Positions 1 through 6,563 of a stretch of 6,563 nt of DNA are shown piece by piece; position 1 is the stretch's first letter, and every line of letters begins with the position of its first letter. The notes under the pieces are model-generated. The model did not search any database and had not been told where the DNA came from. It saw only the letters and a list, made by a program, of their open reading frames with translations. The position numbers were made by a program, and so were the translations under genes. The DNA is from Pseudomonadota bacterium (GTDB lineage Bacteria > Pseudomonadota > Alphaproteobacteria > Elsterales > Elsteraceae). Location of the stretch: the NCBI GenBank assembly GCA_016195115.1, contig JACQAI010000692.1, positions 1 to 6,563 on the forward strand, written 5' to 3'.

Positions 1-2000
1 TCGCCAAGGTGCCGACCAGCGTCCGCGACCCCTCGGTCGGCGCCATCACCGCGCTCGAGGCACTGTGCGCCAGCGCCGTCTGCACGCTTGCCGATGTCGA
101 CTACTTCATGCACGGCACGACGATCGCGACCAACATCGTGCTGGAGCACAACGGCGCCAAGGTCGGACTAATCACCACCGCCGGCTTCCGCGACATCATC
201 CACATCGCGCGCCACAAGCGCCCGCTCAATTTCAGCCTGCAGCTCGACCTGCCGTGGCAGAAACATCCGTTAGTGCGGCGGCGCCACCGCCTGACCGTGC
301 CCGAGCGCATCGCCGGGCCCGACGGCGCCGTGCTGACGCCGCTTGACGAGACCGCGGTGCGCGCCGCGGTGCGCGCGCTGGTCGCCGACGGCATCGAGGC
401 GATCGCGATCTGCTTCATGTTCGCCTTCCTCAATCCGGCGCACGAGCAGCGTGCCGCCGCGATCGCGCGCGACGAGGCGCCCGACGCCTTCGTGTGCACC
501 AGCCACGAGATCATCGCCCAGCATCGCGAGTACGAGCGCTTCTCGACCGCCTGCCTCAATGCCTTCGTCGGCCCGCGCACGGTACGCTATCTGCGCGGCT
601 TCGACACCGCCCTCAAGGAACGCGGCATGCGCGCCGAGCTGCACTTGATGCAGTCGAGCGGCGGTTGCGCCACCCTGCAGGCCGCAACCGACCGCCCGGT
701 CAGCCTCTTGATGTCGGGGCCGGTCGGCGGGCTGCTCGGCGGCATCTGGGCCGGCGCGTCGGCCGGCGTGCGCAACGTCATCAGCCTCGACGTCGGCGGC
801 ACCTCGGCCGACATCGGCGTCGCGCCCGACGGCCAGATGCAGTTCAAGCACCTGTTGAACACGCGCATCGGCGACTACCAGGCGATGGTGCCGATGGCCG
901 AGGTCGACTCGATCGGAGCCGGCGGCGGCTCGATCGCCTATGTCGACGCCGGCGGCCAGTTCCAGGTCGGGCCGCGCAGCGCCGGCGCCGAGCCCGGTCC
1001 GTGCTGCTACGGCCGCGGCGGCACCGAGCCGACCGCAACCGACTGCCAGCTCGTGCTCGGCCGCGTCGACCCCGGCGGTTTTTTGGGCGGCCGCATGGCG
1101 CTCGATGCCGCGTTGGCCGAGCGCGCCGTGGAGACCAAGCTGGCGCGGCCGCTCGGCATGAGCCCCTTCGAGGCGGCGCTCGGCGCCATCCGCATCCTCA
1201 GCCACGCCATGGTCCAGGCGATCGAGATCAACAGCGTGCGCCGCGGCTACGATCCGCGCGACTTCGCCCTGGTCGCGTTTGGCGGCGCCGGTCCGCTGTT
1301 CGCCTGCGACATCGCGCGTGAGCTCGCGATCCCGACGGTCGTCATCCCAAGCCTGCCCGGGCTGACGTCGGCTTTGGGTCTGCTCGCCTCCGACGTCTCG
1401 TACGACGTCAGCCGCACCCTGATGACCTCGCTGCGCGCGCCCGACCTCGCGCGCATGGCCGCATGCTACACTGAGCTCGAAGGTCAGCTCGGCGAGCAGC
1501 TGCGGCGCGACGGCTTCGACGCGGCCGACGTCGCGATGATGCGCTTCGCCGACTGCCGCTACGAGGGCCAGGGCTACGAGCTGCGCGCCGCCGCGCCGGC
1601 CGGCGCGGTCGACACCGGCTTCGCGACCGGCCTGGTCGACGCCTTCCATGCCGAGCACCGCCGCCAGTACGGCTCGTTCTTCGCCGACAAGGCGGTGCGC
1701 TTGGTCAACGCCCGCGTCGTCGGCATCGGCCGCATTCCGGCGCTCAAGCCGAGCCGGATCGCGGCCGGCGGCGCCGTACCCGAAGCGCACGCCCTGCTCG
1801 GCGAGCGCACGGTCGTGTTCGAGGACGGCGGGCGGCCGCGCGCGGTACCGACGCGGCGTTGGCGGCGCGACGCCCTCAAGGCCGGCAATCGGATCGACGG
1901 GCCGGCGATCGTCGAGCAGATGGATACCACCACCGTGATCCCGACGGGGCTGTCGGCGCGCGTCGACGCCTATGGTAACCTCGTGATCGAGATCGCCTGA
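1..2000 (+). CDS. hyuA: Hydantoinase/oxoprolinase subunit A (HyuA-like), N-terminus off the left edge
   Basis: This is the ATP-binding (ASKHA-fold) subunit of the hydantoinase/5-oxoprolinase family. Members open cyclic amides at the cost of ATP in a cytoplasmic complex with a B subunit; acetone carboxylase subunits are distant relatives. The frame is already open at the left edge (A-K-V-P from base 3). The family's first residues, including the DxGGTFTD phosphate-binding motif, are missing, roughly 30 residues judged by family layout. The GTG at base 9 is therefore internal, not a start. Visible conserved blocks in order are HGTTIATN near 111-134, DVGGTSADIG near 789-818, SIGAGGGS at 909-932, the GPRSAGAEPGPCCYGRGGTEPTATD region near 969-1043, and FGGAGP from 1278. 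About 665 residues are present, so the rest looks complete. It ends in TGATG, overlapping the B-subunit start by one base. The family call is firm; the substrate is unknown, and the symbol is a family label only. Confidence 0.93.
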   Translation, partial: AKVPTSVRDPSVGAITALEALCASAVCTLADVDYFMHGTTIATNIVLEHNGAKVGLITTAGFRDIIHIARHKRPLNFSLQLDLPWQKHPLVRRRHRLTVPERIAGPDGAVLTPLDETAVRAAVRALVADGIEAIAICFMFAFLNPAHEQRAAAIARDEAPDAFVCTSHEIIAQHREYERFSTACLNAFVGPRTVRYLRGFDTALKERGMRAELHLMQSSGGCATLQAATDRPVSLLMSGPVGGLLGGIWAGASAGVRNVISLDVGGTSADIGVAPDGQMQFKHLLNTRIGDYQAMVPMAEVDSIGAGGGSIAYVDAGGQFQVGPRSAGAEPGPCCYGRGGTEPTATDCQLVLGRVDPGGFLGGRMALDAALAERAVETKLARPLGMSPFEAALGAIRILSHAMVQAIEINSVRRGYDPRDFALVAFGGAGPLFACDIARELAIPTVVIPSLPGLTSALGLLASDVSYDVSRTLMTSLRAPDLARMAACYTELEGQLGEQLRRDGFDAADVAMMRFADCRYEGQGYELRAAAPAGAVDTGFATGLVDAFHAEHRRQYGSFFADKAVRLVNARVVGIGRIPALKPSRIAAGGAVPEAHALLGERTVVFEDGGRPRAVPTRRWRRDALKAGNRIDGPAIVEQMDTTTVIPTGLSARVDAYGNLVIEIA

Positions 2001-3208
2001 TGCCCGATAGCCCCATCGATCCCCTCGCCCCGGTCGCGTTCGACGCCGGCCCGCTCGATCCCGTGACCCTGCGGGTGATCGGCGGCGCCTTCAACGCCAT
2101 CGCGCGCGAGATGGCCCAGGTGCTCTACCGAATGTCGAACTCGAGCATCATCCGCGAGTCCGAGGACCTCGGCTGCGGCATCTTCGACGCGGTCGGCCGC
2201 GAGCTGTGCGAAAGCGAGAGCTCGCCGATGCACATCGGCTCGCTGCCGTTCTACATCAAGGGCTTCATGGCCAAGCTCGGCGGCCAGATCGACGACGGCG
2301 ACATCATCATCCACAACCATCCCTATCACGGCGCCTCGCACACGCCCGATATGTGCGTGGCACTGCCGATCTTCCGCGACGGCACGCTGCTCGGCTTCGC
2401 CGCCGCGACCGCGCACCTGATCGACACCGGCGCGGCGGCGCCCGGCCTCAACGTCGACCTGATCGACGTGTTCGCCGAGGGCACGCTCTACAACGGCGTC
2501 AAGCTCTACGAGCGCGGCCGGCGCAACGAGCCGGTGTGGTCGATCCTGCGCGACAGCGTGCGGACGCCCGACATGAACGCCGCCGACATCGAGGCGATGA
2601 TCGCCGCGGTGAGGCTCGGCCGCGAGCGCTTCCTCAAGCTGGTCGACCGCCATGGCGTCGCCGTCGTGCTCGGCACCGCCTATCACTGGATGGATTACTC
2701 CGAGCGCCGGCTGCGCGCCGAGATCGCCAAGATCCCCGACGGCGACTATCACGCCGAGAGCTGGCTCGACGACGACGGCCGCAACTGGGGCAAGACCCTC
2801 AAGGTCAACGTCACGGTGCGCAAGCGCGGCACCGAGATCACCATCGACCTGACCGGTTCGGCCGACGAGGTCGAGACCGGCTACAACGTGCCCTTCGAAG
2901 GGTCGTTGCAAGTGGCGTGCTTCTACATCGTCCGCACCCTGCTGCTCGACGAGTTCGCTGCCGGCGAGTTCATCCCGCAGAACCAGGGCATGTTCCGCCC
3001 CGTCAAGGTGGTGGCGCCCAAGGGCTGCATCTTCAATCCCAACTTCCCGCGCGCCTGCCTGGCGCGCATGGCGCAGGTCCAGCGCGTGCTCGACTGCGTC
3101 ATCCGCGCCTTGGCGCCGGTGCTGCCCGAGCGCGTCACCGGCGGCAACTCGGCGCACGTCATGAGCACGTCGTACAGCGGCTACGACCGCGACCGCGGCC
3201 AGTACTAG
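2000..3208 (+). CDS. HyuB N-terminal part, 402 residues up to the amber codon
   Basis: This is the piece of the B subunit that would be made if the TAG terminates. The ATG at 2000 uses the last A of the hyuA stop (TGATG), a common coupled start, and no strong Shine-Dalgarno is visible in front of it. After a variable leader the family begins with DPVTLRVIGGAFNAIAREM at about residues 20-38. Family-typical blocks follow: IRESEDLGCGIFD, the HPYHGASHTPDM block, DLTGSADEV and the GYNVPFEG segment. The piece ends at GYDRDRGQY, in the middle of the conserved stretch that normally continues into W-V and an EVNEGSYGAR-like segment. It has no family-like C-terminus, so it is a truncation and not a natural short protein. 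Confidence 0.8.
   Translation: MPDSPIDPLAPVAFDAGPLDPVTLRVIGGAFNAIAREMAQVLYRMSNSSIIRESEDLGCGIFDAVGRELCESESSPMHIGSLPFYIKGFMAKLGGQIDDGDIIIHNHPYHGASHTPDMCVALPIFRDGTLLGFAAATAHLIDTGAAAPGLNVDLIDVFAEGTLYNGVKLYERGRRNEPVWSILRDSVRTPDMNAADIEAMIAAVRLGRERFLKLVDRHGVAVVLGTAYHWMDYSERRLRAEIAKIPDGDYHAESWLDDDGRNWGKTLKVNVTVRKRGTEITIDLTGSADEVETGYNVPFEGSLQVACFYIVRTLLLDEFAAGEFIPQNQGMFRPVKVVAPKGCIFNPNFPRACLARMAQVQRVLDCVIRALAPVLPERVTGGNSAHVMSTSYSGYDRDRGQY
3206..3208 (+). other. In-frame amber codon (TAG) at HyuB codon 403, expected Trp (TGG)
   Basis: The bases read CAG TAC TAG GTG TGT GTC GAG, so the protein reads Q-Y-stop-V-C-V-E. My recollection of HyuB-family proteins is a Y-W-V-x-x-E pattern here, which makes the TAG one transition (G to A at 3207) away from the expected TGG. 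The frame continues uninterrupted on both sides with good family similarity. Confidence 0.85.
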
Positions 3209-3784
3209 GTGTGTGTCGAGGTCAACGAAGGCAGCTACGGCGCGCGGCGCGACAAGGACGGGCTCGACGCGGTCGACAACCTGATGGCCAACACCCGCAA
3301 CGTGCCGTGCGAGGAGATCGAGCTGCACTACCCGCTGCGCGTCGAGCGCTACGAGCTGCGCCCCGAGCCGCCCGGCGCCGGCCGGCGGCGCGGCGGCGTC
3401 GGCGCGGTGCGCGAGGTCCGCTTCCTGACCGACGGCTTCTTCTCGTGCAACGGCGACCGCACGGTCGAGGCGCCCAAAGGCATCTTCGGCGGCCACGACG
3501 GCCTCGCCGCGCGAGTCGTGCACAATCCCGCCACCGGCGCCGAGCCATGGCCGTCGAAATCGAGCGGTCGCCGGATCGCCAAGGGCGACGTCATCGGCAT
3601 CGTCGGCCCCAACGCCGGCGGCTACGGCGACCCGGCCGAGCGCGTGCCCGAACACGTCCTCGAGGACTGGCTCGACGGCTACGTTACGCTCGAGGCCGCC
3701 CGGGAGACCTACCGCGTGGCGATCGATCCGGCGCGCCGCACGGTCGATGGCGCCGCCACCGCGACCTTGCGCGGCCGGCGCTGA
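3209..3784 (+). CDS. HyuB C-terminal part, 191 residues after the amber codon
   Basis: This is the C-terminal third of the B subunit, in the same frame as the upstream part. It carries EVNEGSYGARRDKDGLDAV, then the NLMANTRN segment, the glycine/arginine-rich PGAGRRRGGVGAVREV segment, and GPNAGGYGDPAERVPEHVLE followed by the EAARETYRV ending typical of HyuB C-termini. A GTG codon (3209-3211) directly follows the TAG with no spacing and no visible Shine-Dalgarno; the next in-frame ATG is at 3284. Either could in principle be a re-initiation site, but neither corresponds to a known start in the family. I read this piece as the rest of a broken gene. Its TGA at 3782-3784 lies 5 nt before the amidase start. 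Confidence 0.75.
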   Translation: MCVEVNEGSYGARRDKDGLDAVDNLMANTRNVPCEEIELHYPLRVERYELRPEPPGAGRRRGGVGAVREVRFLTDGFFSCNGDRTVEAPKGIFGGHDGLAARVVHNPATGAEPWPSKSSGRRIAKGDVIGIVGPNAGGYGDPAERVPEHVLEDWLDGYVTLEAARETYRVAIDPARRTVDGAATATLRGRR

Positions 3785-3789
3785 CCGCG

Positions 3790-5085
3790 ATGGACGACGC
3801 GCGCACCGACGACCTCACGCGCCTATCGGCGACCCGGGCCGCCGCCCTGATCGCCGCCGGCCAACTGACCGCCAGCGCGCTGGTCGAGGCCCTGCTGGCA
3901 CGCATCGCCGCGCGCGAGCCGGCGGTCGCGGCGTGGGTCTTCCTCGATCCCGACCAGGCGCGCGCTGCCGCACGGGCACGCGACGCAGAGCGGCCCGCGG
4001 GCCCGCTGCACGGCGTGCCGATCGGCATCAAGGACGTCATCGCGACCGCCGATCAGCCGACCGCGTGCAACTCGCCGATCTACGCCGGCCATCGTCCGGC
4101 CGAGGACGCCGTCTGCGTGCAGCGCCTGCGCGCGGCCGGCGCCATCATCCTGGGCAAGACCGTGACGACCGAATTCGCGTTCGTGCGCCCGGGCCCGACG
4201 CGGCATCCGCACGACCCCAGCCGCACGCCGGGCGGCTCGTCGAGCGGCTCGGCCGCTGCGGTCGCCGACTTCATGGTGCCGGCGGCGCTCGGCACCCAGA
4301 CCGGCGGCTCGACCATTCGCCCGGCGGCGTTCTGCGGCCTGATCGGCTACAAGCCGGCGTTCGGCCTGTTCCCGACCCGCGGCCTCAAGCACCTGGCGCC
4401 GTCGCTCGACACCATCGGCGTCATGGCGCGTGACCTCGACGACGTCGCGCTGCTGTCGCGCGTGCTCGCCGACACGCCCGATGCCCCGCCGGCGCAGGCC
4501 GCCGACCCCCCGCCCCTCGCCTTGTTCGCCACGCCCTACGCGGCGCAGGCCGAGCCGGCAGCCGCCGACCGTCTGGCCGACACTGCACGGGGCGCCGCGG
4601 CGGCGGGCGCCCGCGTGCGCACGCTCGAGGCACCGGCGTGGTTCGGCAACCTCGATCCGGCGCACCGCGTCATCATGGCGGTCGAGACCGCGCGCGCCTT
4701 CACCCAGGAGTGGCAGACGGCGCGCGATAGACTGAGCCGCGAGCTCGCAGCGTTCATTGCGCAGGGCCAGCGCCATACCGAGGACGAGCTGGCGGCCGCG
4801 CTCACGGTGGTGTCGCGCGCACGCCGTTGGCTGATCGACACCCTGGCGCCCGACGAGCTCATCCTGACGTTTCCGGCACCCGGCGAGGCGCCGCTCGGTC
4901 ACGCCGCCACCGGCAATGCCGTGTTCAACCGGCTGTGGACCCTGGTGCACGTCGCCTGCCTGACGGTTCCCGCGGGCGTCGGCCCGCACGGCATGCCGCT
5001 CGGCGTCCAGCTGGTCGACGTCCGCAGCGACGAGCCGCGTCTGCTCGCGGCCGGCCGTTGGCTGCTCCGGCAGTTGACCGGCTAG
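3790..5085 (+). CDS. Amidase-signature (AS) family amidohydrolase, 431 residues
   Basis: This is a cytoplasmic serine hydrolase of the amidase-signature family, which cleaves a C-N amide bond to give a carboxylate and ammonia or an amine. The full Ser-cisSer-Lys triad is visible. Lys81 lies in HGVPIGIKDV, the cis-Ser is Ser150 in the GGSSSGS loop, and the nucleophile is Ser174 in GTQTGGSTIRPAAFCG. The spacings (69 and 24 residues) equal those I recall for malonamidase E2. The C-terminal FNRLWTL and GMPLGVQLV segments are also family-typical, so the protein looks complete, on the short side for the family. I chose the ATG at 3790 because family similarity begins just after it (LSATRAAALIAAGQLTA) and it lies 5 nt after the hyuB stop. 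The same frame stays open far upstream, but only as a shadow of hyuB. Context suggests it acts on the HyuAB product or a related amide. GatA and allophanate hydrolase are relatives, but no GatB/GatC neighbour is present. Confidence 0.93.
   Translation: MDDARTDDLTRLSATRAAALIAAGQLTASALVEALLARIAAREPAVAAWVFLDPDQARAAARARDAERPAGPLHGVPIGIKDVIATADQPTACNSPIYAGHRPAEDAVCVQRLRAAGAIILGKTVTTEFAFVRPGPTRHPHDPSRTPGGSSSGSAAAVADFMVPAALGTQTGGSTIRPAAFCGLIGYKPAFGLFPTRGLKHLAPSLDTIGVMARDLDDVALLSRVLADTPDAPPAQAADPPPLALFATPYAAQAEPAAADRLADTARGAAAAGARVRTLEAPAWFGNLDPAHRVIMAVETARAFTQEWQTARDRLSRELAAFIAQGQRHTEDELAAALTVVSRARRWLIDTLAPDELILTFPAPGEAPLGHAATGNAVFNRLWTLVHVACLTVPAGVGPHGMPLGVQLVDVRSDEPRLLAAGRWLLRQLTG
5082..5085. other. 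Shared CTAG palindrome carrying both convergent stop codons
   Basis: The amidase stop on the plus strand is TAG at 5083-5085, and the permease stop on the minus strand is the complement of CTA at 5082-5084. The two genes overlap tail to tail by 4 bp. No intergenic space exists, so any terminator for either operon must sit inside the opposing gene. Confidence 0.95.
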
Positions 5086-5741
5086 CCGCGGATCGCGCCG
5101 GCGGTCAGGCCGCCGACCAGGAAGCGGCGCACCAGCAGCGAGAACACCAGCACCGGCAGCATCACCATGGTGCCGCCGGCGGCGATGCGGCCCCACTCCC
5201 AGCCCTCATAGTTCATGAAGTTGACGACCGCGACCGGCGCGGTCATCGCTTCGGTGCGCGTCAGGATGAGGGCGAAGAAGAAGTCGTTCCAGGCGAACAG
5301 GAAGCATAGGATCGCGGTCGCCGCGAGGCCGGGCGCGGTCAGCGGCAGCGCGATCTTGACGAAACCCTGCCAGAACGTCGCGCCGTCGATCCACGCCGCC
5401 TCCTCGAGCGAGCGCGGCGTCTGGTCGAAGAACGCGCGCATCATCCAGATCACCAGCGACAGGTTGAAGGTCAGATAGATGACGACCAGGCCCGTCAGGG
5501 TGTCGAGCAGCTCGATCTGGCGATAGACCAGGAAGTACGGGATCGCGAATGCGGTCGGCGGCGCCATACGGCTGGCCAGGAGCTTGGGCGGAAACGCGAA
5601 GATATCGGCGTTGGTCTTGACCGACATGTGCAAGAGCCACAGGAACGGCGCCATCACGAGGAGCACCAGGACGACCGCCAGGACGTGCAAGGCCAGGCGC
5701 TCGCGGCCGAGCCCGTCGTCGCGGCGCGCGCTAGTCGCCAT
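5082..5741 (-). CDS. MalG-like ABC sugar-type permease, apparently internally deleted (219 residues)
   Basis: This is an inner-membrane subunit of a MalFG-type (CUT1) ABC importer; paired permeases form the channel and contact the ATPase through the EAA loop. The N-terminus looks normal, with a first helix at about residues 16-38 and then HMSVKTNADIFAFPPKLL. The second half is also normal: RMAPPTAFAIPYF, a helix at about 80-101, the EAA loop (EEAAWIDGA at 113-121, then KIALPLTAPG), helices near 137-160 and 188-207, and the GGLTAGAIRG ending. Family members are about 270-290 residues. Here FPPKL runs straight into LASRMAPP, while relatives have some 55-70 residues between these points, including two helices. 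An in-frame deletion near 5570-5590 is the simplest reading. Only about four helices remain, so the product probably cannot form a working channel. The ATG at 5741 overlaps the upstream permease gene by 11 nt. Family is sure; the transported substrate is not known. Confidence 0.88.
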   Translation of the reverse strand: MATSARRDDGLGRERLALHVLAVVLVLLVMAPFLWLLHMSVKTNADIFAFPPKLLASRMAPPTAFAIPYFLVYRQIELLDTLTGLVVIYLTFNLSLVIWMMRAFFDQTPRSLEEAAWIDGATFWQGFVKIALPLTAPGLAATAILCFLFAWNDFFFALILTRTEAMTAPVAVVNFMNYEGWEWGRIAAGGTMVMLPVLVFSLLVRRFLVGGLTAGAIRG

Positions 5742-6563
5742 GGGTGCCCCAGCCGGTCATCCGGACTACCGCCCAGCTCAGCAGCAGGGTCGCGGCGACC
5801 AGCACGACCGTGATCGCGCTCGAGAAGCCGAGATAGGAGAAGTTGAACGCCTGGGCGAACGAATAGTAGTTGGTCACCTCGGTCACGGAGCCTGGGCCGC
5901 CATCCGTCAGGATGTAGATCAGCGGGAATGCCTTGATGCTGTCGATCAGGCGGAACAGCCCGGCGACCAGCAACGTGCCGCGGATGTACGGCAAGGTGAC
6001 GTAGACGGTGAGCTGCAGCGGCGTGCCGCCGTCGACCCGCGCGGCCTCGTGCAGCTCGCGCGGAATGGTCTGCAGCGCCGCCAGGATCATGAGCATAGTG
6101 AGCGGGAACCACTCCCAGGTGTCGGCGATGATGATCGCGAGCAGCGCGAAGTCGGGATGGGTGATCAGCGCCGGCATGTCCCAGCCGAGCGCGCGCAGCC
6201 CCCAGTGCACCGGGCTGATGTCGGGCGTGTAGAGCACCTTCCAGATGATCGCGACGACGATCGGCGGCAGCACCATCGGGATCAGGAACACGGTGCGCAG
6301 CGCCTCGAGCAGGCGCGACGGATAGTTGAGCAGCAGGGCGAACAACAAGCCGAGGAGCAGCTGCAGCCCGACGGTCCAGAACGACAGCTTGACCTGGACC
6401 CACACCGAGTTGTGGAAGCGGGTATCGCTCAGCAGCAGTGCGTAGTTGACCGCCGGCTGGTCGAAATCCCACTGGGTCGCCGGATTGGTGGGGGTGGGCG
6501 GCGTAAGGCTGGTCAGCAGCATGTAGACGGTCGGCAGCAGGGTGACGACGATCAGCACCGCGA
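5731..6563 (-). CDS. MalF-like ABC sugar-type permease, N-terminus off the right edge
   Basis: This is the partner permease of the same ABC importer, located in the inner membrane. About 277 residues are visible. The frame is open to the window edge, and the first visible residues (A-V-L-I-V-V-T-L-L-P) are already inside the first membrane helix. The true start is therefore beyond 6563, and the GTG at 6558-6556 is internal. Further hydrophobic segments lie at about residues 55-77 (counted from that GTG), 92-110, 137-161, 195-217 and 246-266. The EAA coupling loop is EAARVDGGTP at 171-180, followed by the YVTLPYIRG segment, and FPLIYILTDGGPG at 211-223 is typical of MalF-type permeases. No internal gap is evident. 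It ends in TAG at 5733-5731, inside the start region of the MalG-like gene, so the two are translationally coupled. A binding protein and ATPase should lie upstream, outside the window. Confidence 0.92.
   Translation of the reverse strand, partial: AVLIVVTLLPTVYMLLTSLTPPTPTNPATQWDFDQPAVNYALLLSDTRFHNSVWVQVKLSFWTVGLQLLLGLLFALLLNYPSRLLEALRTVFLIPMVLPPIVVAIIWKVLYTPDISPVHWGLRALGWDMPALITHPDFALLAIIIADTWEWFPLTMLMILAALQTIPRELHEAARVDGGTPLQLTVYVTLPYIRGTLLVAGLFRLIDSIKAFPLIYILTDGGPGSVTEVTNYYSFAQAFNFSYLGFSSAITVVLVAATLLLSWAVVRMTGWGTHGD

Larger units (their letters stand above)
2000..3784 (+). pseudogene. hyuB: Hydantoinase/oxoprolinase subunit B (HyuB-like), interrupted by an in-frame TAG
   Basis: Two consecutive open frames, 2000-3208 and 3209-3784, lie in the same reading frame and together give one full-length HyuB-family protein of 594 codons, with a TAG as codon 403. 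HyuB proteins are usually about 560-600 residues, and the two parts cover the N- and C-terminal regions of the family without gap or duplication. HyuB is the partner of HyuA in ATP-dependent cyclic-amide hydrolases and is needed for activity. The gene starts inside the stop codon of hyuA and is followed after 5 nt by the amidase, so it is the middle gene of the operon. If the TAG is real and is read as a stop, the subunit is truncated by about a third and the HyuAB enzyme is probably inactive. A sequencing error or stop-codon readthrough are the alternatives. Everything else in the frame looks well conserved, so any inactivation would be recent. Confidence 0.85.

Noticed and set aside
1079..1084. 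Run of six T preceded by GC-rich sequence, resembling an intrinsic terminator
   Set aside because: It sits in the middle of hyuA, encodes G-G-F-L-G, and I could not build a convincing stem directly before it.
270..1790. Long minus-strand open frame (506 codons) opposite hyuA
   Set aside because: It lies entirely within a strongly conserved plus-strand gene, its product is Ala/Arg/Asp/Gly-rich with no recognisable motif, and high-GC genes routinely leave such antisense frames open.
1970..3655. Minus-strand open frame of 561 codons opposite hyuB
   Set aside because: Same shadow effect. Its translation is low-complexity (A, D, G, H, R, V) with no family signature, while the plus strand encodes clear HyuB motifs.
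2206..3789. Upstream extension of the amidase frame, which would give a 959-residue fusion
   Set aside because: The extra 528 residues are arginine-rich and out of frame with hyuB in the same DNA. Amidase similarity begins right after the ATG at 3790.
5099..5115. Small GC stem (CGGCGG / CCGCCG, 5-base loop) just past the convergent junction
   Set aside because: It encodes the last residues of the permease, has no following T-tract on either strand, and such short GC stems are expected by chance in this DNA.
3823..5196. Minus-strand open frame of 457 codons opposite the amidase
   Set aside because: Arginine/glycine/alanine-rich shadow. The plus-strand frame has an intact catalytic triad, and the minus-strand MalG-like gene occupies another frame at its start.

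Overview
The window is GC-rich by eye, with third codon positions almost always G or C. It has the tight, overlapping gene layout of a high-GC proteobacterium. An alphaproteobacterium is my best guess, but no marker gene here fixes the taxonomy. Coding density is essentially complete: no gap exceeds a few bases. I see no RNA gene, mobile element, CRISPR array or clear promoter.

The left part (1-5085, plus strand) is a catabolic cassette. It starts with a hydantoinase/oxoprolinase A-type subunit (HyuA-like) whose N-terminus lies off the left edge. Next is its B-type partner (HyuB-like, 2000-3784), whose frame is broken by one in-frame TAG at 3206-3208, exactly where the family is expected to have Trp. 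Third is an amidase-signature enzyme (3790-5085) with an intact Lys-Ser-Ser catalytic triad. The three are nearly abutting (1-nt overlap, then a 5-nt gap), so they look co-transcribed and translationally coupled. HyuA/HyuB proteins form ATP-dependent enzymes that open cyclic amides such as hydantoins or 5-oxoproline, or are distantly related carboxylases. An adjacent amidase could hydrolyse the opened product or a related amide. The actual substrate cannot be read from the sequence.

The right part (5082-6563, minus strand) holds two inner-membrane permeases of an ABC importer of the MalF/MalG (CUT1) type, overlapping by 11 nt. The MalF-like gene runs off the right edge. The MalG-like gene is intact at both ends but only 219 residues long, and it appears to have lost an internal block carrying two membrane helices. 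The solute-binding protein and ATPase would be expected beyond the right edge.

The two operons converge with no spacer: their stop codons share one CTAG palindrome at 5082-5085. I did not find a clearly new biological system. The observations most worth checking are the amber codon in hyuB, the internal deletion in the MalG-like permease, and the overlapping convergent stops. Two lesions in 6.5 kb suggest either a locus that is losing function or errors in the assembly.
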